A DNA stretch of 25,178 nucleotides from Ruminococcaceae bacterium UBA4871 (GTDB lineage: Bacteria; Bacillota; Clostridia; Oscillospirales; Acutalibacteraceae): assembly GCA_002399445.1 (NCBI GenBank), contig DHDR01000033.1:1-25178 (forward strand), written 5' to 3'. The notes beneath the pieces were generated by a model, which made no database searches, was not told the DNA's origin, and saw only the letters and a list, made by a program, of their open reading frames with translations. The stretch's first letter is position 1. Each line of letters begins with the position of its first letter. The position numbers and the translations under genes were made by a program. Positions 20,958 through 25,178 of the stretch are shown here, piece after piece.

Positions 20958-22793
20958 TTATTGCTGCTTTTTTACAAAAACGATTCCCGAAAATGCAGGC
21001 AAATCGATACGGATGCCGTTCCGGCCATGCTCGAAGCGGGTTTCTGCGTCGGGATTACAGTGCCCTCTGCCGCCAAAAGTGGAAGCATCTGTATTCAGTA
21101 ATTCCGTGTAAGTGCCAGCTTCCCGCACAGGGAGAAAATAGTCCGTCATGGGACGCGCGGAAAAATTCAGTGCTGTGTAAAGCACTTCACGGTTGGATCC
21201 TTCCAGACTATCCCGACAATACGAAAAGATGCAGTCATTGGTATGCGAAAGATCCATCCATTCAAAACTTTTTGGGTGATAATCATTTTGATAAAGTGCA
21301 GGATGCTGTCTGTAAAATTTCTGTAACGCGAGTACATAGCGGTGAAAAGCATCATGGATTGGATAAGTCAGCAGGTTCCAGCTCAGTTCACCGCTTTCAT
21401 CCCACTCTTTAAATTCAGCCAGTTCATTGCCCATAAAGTTAAGTTTTTTGCCGGGACGTGTAAACATGTAAAGCCAGAAAAGCCGCAGTTGGGGAAACTT
21501 CTCTTCATAGGAGCCGTAAATTTTATCAATAATGGTTTTCTTGCCATGAACGACTTCATCATGGGAAAGCGGAAGCAGAAAAATGTCTTTGTAAAAATAA
21601 TCCATGGAAAATGTCAGCTCTTTAGAAAAAGCGGGGCGCTCATCCGGCCGTTTCATCATGTAATCCAAGGAGTCGTTCATCCAGCCGAGATCCCATTTAT
21701 AGTCAAAACCCAGTCCACCGTATTCGACCGGTGCTGTGACTTTTAAAAAGTTGGTCGAGTCTTCTGCAATCAGCATAGCACTGGGATGGCGTGTCTGCAT
21801 GGCGTAGTTTGTGCTGCGCAGAAACCATAAGCCGGCTTCATTAATACCGCGGCTTTCCTGTCCGCAGGTGTAAATAAGACGGGAAACGGCGTCATAACGG
21901 ATGCCGTCAAAATGGTAACAGGTCAGCCAGAAATCCACAGCAGATTTGAGAAAACTGACGACATGCGATTTGGTAAAATCAAAGAACACGGTTCCCCATT
22001 CACTGTTCCGCAGGGAAGAGTCAGCACTTTCATAAAGATAAGTCCCGTCAAATTTGCTGAGTGCGTAATTGTCACGAATAAAATGTGCGGGAACGAAATC
22101 CATGATAACACCGATTTTTTCGCGGTGGCAGCAGTCAATAAAGTGCATAAGTTGCTGTGGGGTACCATAGCGGCTGGTGGCAGAAAAGTAGCCGGAGACT
22201 TGATATCCCCATGAAGCATCCAGCGGATGCTCGGTTAAGGGAAGCAGCTCAATATGCGTAAATCCCTGCTGCTTGACATAGGGGAGCAAAGTGTCCACTA
22301 AATCATCGTAGGAATAAAAACGTTCTGCTCCTTTTATGCCACGGCGGGTTTTCCAGGAGCCAAGGTGAACTTCATAGATGGACATGGGCTGGTTATAGTT
22401 TTTGCTGCGGGACTGCATCCACTCTCTGTCCGTCCAAGTAAAACCGTCCAAACTCCAGATACGGCTGGCAGTGGCCGGGCGGACTTCTGCATAATAACCA
22501 AACGGATCTGCACGGTCAAATAAGCCTTCTTTTGTTTGGATGCGGTATTTATACATCTGACCATCCTGCGCACCGGCCACAAAAATTGTCCAAAATCCCT
22601 GATTTGTACGATCCATTTTCCAAGCGTTCCAGTTGGAAAATTCCCCAATGAGAAAGACATTTTGTGCATTTGGTGCGTAAACAGTAAACCGCACGCCTTG
22701 CTGGGCATATTCATCTGTATGATGCGCACCAAGTGCGCGGTAGGCTTCGCAGCTTTGTCCCTGTAAGTATTCTGTTAAAATCCGTTTTTCCAT
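20958..22793 (-). CDS. glgB: 1,4-alpha-glucan branching enzyme
   Basis: A cytosolic glycogen-branching enzyme of 611 residues that forms alpha-1,6 branches. ATG 22793 is preceded by AAGAAGGA; an upstream in-frame ATG at 22841 lacks a site. The N-terminal CBM48 (about 25-115) has VRFTVYAPNAQNVFLIGEFS and ends before GH13 (about 140-510). The GH13 regions are DFVPAHF, GIRYDAVSRL with nucleophile Asp301, MLIAEDST with acid/base Glu344, and LPLSHDEVVHGKK with Asp412. LNFMGNELAEFKEWDE and a C-terminal beta domain follow. It is slightly short because the first N-terminal module of long GlgB proteins is absent. No other glycogen genes adjoin it, although they usually cluster. No clear promoter could be assigned. 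Confidence 0.95.
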   Translation of the reverse strand: MEKRILTEYLQGQSCEAYRALGAHHTDEYAQQGVRFTVYAPNAQNVFLIGEFSNWNAWKMDRTNQGFWTIFVAGAQDGQMYKYRIQTKEGLFDRADPFGYYAEVRPATASRIWSLDGFTWTDREWMQSRSKNYNQPMSIYEVHLGSWKTRRGIKGAERFYSYDDLVDTLLPYVKQQGFTHIELLPLTEHPLDASWGYQVSGYFSATSRYGTPQQLMHFIDCCHREKIGVIMDFVPAHFIRDNYALSKFDGTYLYESADSSLRNSEWGTVFFDFTKSHVVSFLKSAVDFWLTCYHFDGIRYDAVSRLIYTCGQESRGINEAGLWFLRSTNYAMQTRHPSAMLIAEDSTNFLKVTAPVEYGGLGFDYKWDLGWMNDSLDYMMKRPDERPAFSKELTFSMDYFYKDIFLLPLSHDEVVHGKKTIIDKIYGSYEEKFPQLRLFWLYMFTRPGKKLNFMGNELAEFKEWDESGELSWNLLTYPIHDAFHRYVLALQKFYRQHPALYQNDYHPKSFEWMDLSHTNDCIFSYCRDSLEGSNREVLYTALNFSARPMTDYFLPVREAGTYTELLNTDASTFGGRGHCNPDAETRFEHGRNGIRIDLPAFSGIVFVKKQQ

Positions 22794-22988
22794 CAAAAAT
22801 CCTTCTTTCCTTTGGCAAATTTTCCAATTCTGAAGGTTCAAAAAGACTGCAATTTACAAGCCTTTTTTATTATATTTCTATTATAGATGAAAAAGTGACA
22901 AAAATCCATTCTGTTTTTACTGGTTTCGTATATGGTACATAAGCAGTACTTTTGATAAAATCTATAAAATTACGCACAGCGACAGCAC

Positions 22989-23017
22989 TTGCGCTTTTTT
23001 CTCTCTTCCTTTATAAT
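22989..23017 (+). promoter_or_regulatory. Promoter of the HAD phosphatase gene
   Basis: TTGCGC at 22989-22994, 17 bases, then a perfect TATAAT at 23012-23017, about 40 bases before the start codon. A transcription start after 23017 also rules out the longer reading frame beginning at 22989. Confidence 0.7.
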
Positions 23018-23057
23018 AAAAGCATATAGATCGAGAAAGCAGAGGAGGAATGCGGCT

Positions 23058-23720
23058 TTGCAGTTATGTTACCAAACTGTTTTGTTCGATTTTGACGGCA
23101 CTCTTTGTGCTTCCGGAGAAGGAATCATGTCATGCGTAGCGTTGGCGCTCCAAGAAATGCACTATCCGGCGCTTCCGCCGGAAACTTTGCGGCGCTTTGT
23201 TGGGCCGCCTGCAGAACAGGCTTATCAGCTTTACTGCGGGATGACAAAGGAAGAGGCAGAAGAGGCAGTGCGCCATTTTCGCACTCATTATAACACAGGC
23301 GGATGGCGCAAATCAAAAGTGTATTCTGGTATACCGGAATTGCTGCGGGACTTGAAACGAGCAGGAGCAATAGTTTGCACTGCGTCTTCCAAGCCACGAA
23401 TCATGGTCGAAACAATGTTAAAGTATTTTCAGATCCTACAGTATTTTGATGGGCTGAGTGCAGCGGATGATGATGACGGCAATGCGGATAAAGTTACCGT
23501 TATCCGCCACGCTTTGAAACTATGCAGTACGGAAAATCTGACCGATACCGTGATGATTGGTGATACTCACTTTGATGTAGAGGGTGCTCGTGAAGTCGGA
23601 CTGCCGTTTATCGGCGTTTCTTACGGCTATGGTGGAGAAAAAGATTTAAAATCCAGCGGTGCAGTCCGCATCGCGTCTTCCCCAAATGATTTACGAAAAT
23701 ATCTGTTCCAGAACACCTGA
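23058..23720 (+). CDS. HAD-superfamily phosphatase (phosphoglycolate phosphatase-like)
   Basis: A 220-residue soluble phosphatase. The start is taken as TTG 23058, because AGAGGAGG (23041-23048) lies about 9 bases upstream and no ATG is suitably placed in frame. Motif I is VLFDFDGTL with Asp11 as nucleophile and Asp13 as acid. Motif II is VCTASSK, motif III is probably the Lys in NADKVTVI, and motif IV is IGDTHFD (Asp169, Asp173). The helical cap contains LRRFVGPPAEQAYQLYCGMT, typical of Gph/PgmB-like C1 caps. Likely substrates are small phosphosugars or nucleotides; the exact one cannot be read from sequence. It stands alone between the diverging branching-enzyme gene and a terminator. Confidence 0.9.
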   Translation: MQLCYQTVLFDFDGTLCASGEGIMSCVALALQEMHYPALPPETLRRFVGPPAEQAYQLYCGMTKEEAEEAVRHFRTHYNTGGWRKSKVYSGIPELLRDLKRAGAIVCTASSKPRIMVETMLKYFQILQYFDGLSAADDDDGNADKVTVIRHALKLCSTENLTDTVMIGDTHFDVEGAREVGLPFIGVSYGYGGEKDLKSSGAVRIASSPNDLRKYLFQNT

Positions 23721-23735
23721 ATTATTTTCAGCGTA

Positions 23736-23785
23736 AAAGGAAGCCGGAGTTCTGCTTAAAAAGCAAAATTCCGGCTTCCTTTCAT
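23736..23785. terminator. Bidirectional terminator, convergent genes
   Basis: AAAGGAAGCCGGA and TCCGGCTTCCTTT form a long stem continued by TGCTT/AGCA around a short A-rich loop. It serves the HAD gene on its left and the small membrane protein gene on its right. Confidence 0.9.
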
Positions 23786-23817
23786 GTAATCTGTACTTTT
23801 TATTCCCGCCAAAGTTT

Positions 23818-24108
23818 TCAGTGAATGCCATGCCGTAAAAAATGGATACACCGCATGAAGCAAGTTGCCGACCATGCTGCCAAAGCCAGCGTTGTAATCA
23901 GCAGTGGGAGATTGAGTCCAAGACTTGCATGCATCTGATTCCATTCCGCCAGAATGAGCAGTACCACCAGCAGGACAGCCACTAGTCCACTGAAAACTGC
24001 GAAATGCCAATATCCGCTGCGGGTCGATTGTCCTTTTTTCCGGTTTGCATGGTGGGAGAGGTACGAATCTAAAAAATTCAGAAAACTATTTTGCGTATTT
24101 TTCAGCAT
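23818..24108 (-). CDS. Two-helix membrane protein of unknown function
   Basis: A 96-residue protein from ATG 24108, with GGAG a few bases upstream. A polar, His/Lys-containing N-terminus (LNFLDSYLSHHANRKKG) precedes two hydrophobic segments at about 36-54 (FAVFSGLVAVLLVVLLILA) and 66-84 (LNLPLLITTLALAAWSATCF), ending in a short basic tail. I recognise no family. Its first 23 bases overlap the end of the nucleoside diphosphate kinase gene in another frame, so it is probably translationally coupled to that gene. Functional linkage is not implied. An upstream in-frame ATG at 24162 lies deeper in the kinase gene and has no ribosome site. Confidence 0.65.
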   Translation of the reverse strand: MLKNTQNSFLNFLDSYLSHHANRKKGQSTRSGYWHFAVFSGLVAVLLVVLLILAEWNQMHASLGLNLPLLITTLALAAWSATCFMRCIHFLRHGIH

Positions 24109-24556
24109 AATCTTCTCCAAACCAAAGCGCGATTTCTCGGCGGACGGCCTTGGGACTGTCACTTGCGTGAATCAAGTTTTGACAGCAGCGGCCTTCTGCG
24201 CCACATTTTTCATAGCTGTCAATTCCGAGGTCACCGCGGATGGTCCCTTTTTCGGCTGCCGCTGGATTGGTAGCCCCGACTATGTGGCGAATCTGTGCAA
24301 TCAAGTCTGGCTGTTCCGACTTTACAATCACGGGAATGGTCCAGCGGTTTGTAAAATAGTCCGTACACTTCCGCTCAAAATCCGGACCCAGTTTACCGAT
24401 TGCTTCTGCATAATGCTGCTCCAGCAGTTTCGTGTCAACTTTGCGGCAGTCCATCATCTCAATTTCAATTCCTGCATTTTTCAGATAAGTCAAAACCGGT
24501 ATGGTCAGCCCGCGTTCAAGTGCATCTGGCTTTAGCATAATAAAGCTATAATACAT
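24086..24556 (-). CDS. ndk: Nucleoside diphosphate kinase
   Basis: A 156-residue enzyme that transfers the terminal phosphate between nucleoside triphosphates and diphosphates through a phosphohistidine. ATG 24556 has AGGAGG just upstream; the longer frame is not supported. Family blocks: YSFIMLKPDALERGL, TDYFTNRWTIPVIV, GATNPAAAEKGTIRGDLGI and NLIHASDSPKAVRREIALWF with catalytic His130. Between GTIRGD and the active site lies a somewhat longer loop (SYEKCGAEGRCCQ) than in E. coli Ndk, as in some other bacterial and archaeal versions. It has its own promoter, and its end overlaps a small membrane protein gene. Confidence 0.95.
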   Translation of the reverse strand: MYYSFIMLKPDALERGLTIPVLTYLKNAGIEIEMMDCRKVDTKLLEQHYAEAIGKLGPDFERKCTDYFTNRWTIPVIVKSEQPDLIAQIRHIVGATNPAAAEKGTIRGDLGIDSYEKCGAEGRCCQNLIHASDSPKAVRREIALWFGEDYAEKYAK

Positions 24557-24620
24557 AAAAAATCCTCCTGTTTTTGCTGTGCGGATCATGGCTTTCTGAT
24601 TCTTCTTTATTCTTAATTTT

Positions 24621-24649
24621 ATTATATCCAGTTTATGCAGAGGTCACAA
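24621..24649 (-). promoter_or_regulatory. Promoter of ndk
   Basis: On the minus strand TTGTGA (24649-24644), 17 bases, then a perfect TATAAT (24626-24621), about 65 bases upstream of the kinase start. It follows the end of the YbaK-type gene. Confidence 0.7.
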
Positions 24650-24687
24650 TAGTGAATCAAAAAATTCCCAAATGGACAGTGCTGGAT

Positions 24688-25173
24688 TTACGCAGTGATG
24701 GCTGCCGTACTGCCACCCGTTATTTTCAGGAGGTCTTGGATAGAAAGCTGCACTTGTGTGCCAATTTTTCCGCCGCTGACAAAAATCGTATCATACTGCA
24801 GAGCACTTTCGTCAAATACGGTGACAAACTGTTTTTTCATGCCGATTGGGGAGCAACCGCCGCGAATGTAGCCGGTAACTTTGTTGATTTCTTTTACATG
24901 AATCATTTCCACACTTTTAACCTGAACGCTTCGTGCAGCGGATTTTAAGTTTAGTTCCGCGGCAACAGGCAGCACAAAGACATAATAATTGTGGTTGGCT
25001 CCCTGTGTGACCAGTGTCTTAAAGACCTGTGGCAAAGGCTGACCAAGCTTTGTCGCAACTGCCACACCGTCGATTTTTCCGTCTTCATGGCTGTAAAAGT
25101 GAGCGGTGTACGGGACCTTTGCCTTATCCAGTATCCGCATTACATTTGTTTTTTCATCCTTTTTCTTTGCCAT
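24688..25173 (-). CDS. ybaK: YbaK/EbsC-type Cys-tRNA(Pro) deacylase
   Basis: A 161-residue trans-editing enzyme that hydrolyses mischarged Cys-tRNA(Pro) in the cytosol. Family blocks: TNVMRILDKAKVPYTAHFYS, GVAVATKLGQPLPQVFKTLV with the conserved Lys, YYVFVLPVAAELNLKSAA, and VTGYIRGGCSPIGMKKQFVT, then a Gly-rich SGGKIGTQVQLSIQDLL. Full length for the family. The start is five bases from the window edge, so its ribosome site and promoter cannot be seen. No clear terminator separates it from the ndk promoter. Confidence 0.93.
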   Translation of the reverse strand: MAKKKDEKTNVMRILDKAKVPYTAHFYSHEDGKIDGVAVATKLGQPLPQVFKTLVTQGANHNYYVFVLPVAAELNLKSAARSVQVKSVEMIHVKEINKVTGYIRGGCSPIGMKKQFVTVFDESALQYDTIFVSGGKIGTQVQLSIQDLLKITGGSTAAITA

Positions 25174-25178
25174 TGTCA

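Overview
The window looks like part of the chromosome of an endospore-forming, low-to-mid-GC Gram-positive bacterium of the class Clostridia. The Oscillospiraceae/Ruminococcaceae branch is my best guess. Evidence: strong AGGAGG-type ribosome sites, sigma-A-like promoters with 17-base spacers, compact U-rich intrinsic terminators, a CotJC spore-coat catalase fragment, and proteins typical of gut and fermenter Clostridia. The placement is inference; there is no rRNA or tRNA marker here.

Region 1 (about 1-4889) is the right-hand part of an inserted mobile element. It carries AT-rich cargo: a double zinc-ribbon protein, a membrane protein with a C-terminal OB-fold-like domain, and a small anchored lipoprotein-assembly-like (DUF3862-like) protein. 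Next come a roughly 0.65-kb stretch with no convincing gene, a 54-residue protein too short for ordinary ORF calling, a large serine recombinase, and strong hairpins. Immediately after it, with no start codon or ribosome site of its own, lies the last two thirds of cotJC (spore-coat manganese catalase), in frame from its Thr-Asp-Ile-Gly-Thr-Glu-Glu-Leu segment. The simplest reading is that the element integrated inside cotJC and split it. This layout resembles skin in sigK or SPbeta in spsM, where excision during sporulation restores the host gene. The 5' part of cotJC and the left end lie outside the window.

Region 2 (5384-8264) has the cotJC terminator, a promoter, a leader with two perfect hairpins, and an 828-codon membrane protein. 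That protein is two complete Gpi18/GT87-like glycosyltransferase units fused in tandem with a 397-codon period.

Region 3 (8292-17627) has an M3 oligoendopeptidase on the minus strand. It is followed by a FadR-type regulator and a complete peptide ABC transporter: lipoprotein receptor, terminator, two permeases, two ATPases and a small membrane protein of unknown role. Uptake of peptides and their hydrolysis by the M3 peptidase fit one nutritional theme. The cluster ends in a 46-base perfect palindrome.

Region 4 (17741-25178) is ordinary chromosome. It contains a metallo-beta-lactamase-fold hydrolase with a short flavin reductase, both leftward from a consensus promoter. A CwlO-like NlpC/P60 peptidoglycan hydrolase diverges from them behind a leader that contains a terminator. 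Then follow a glycogen branching enzyme, a HAD phosphatase started by TTG, a two-helix membrane protein overlapping the end of nucleoside diphosphate kinase, and a YbaK-type deacylase.
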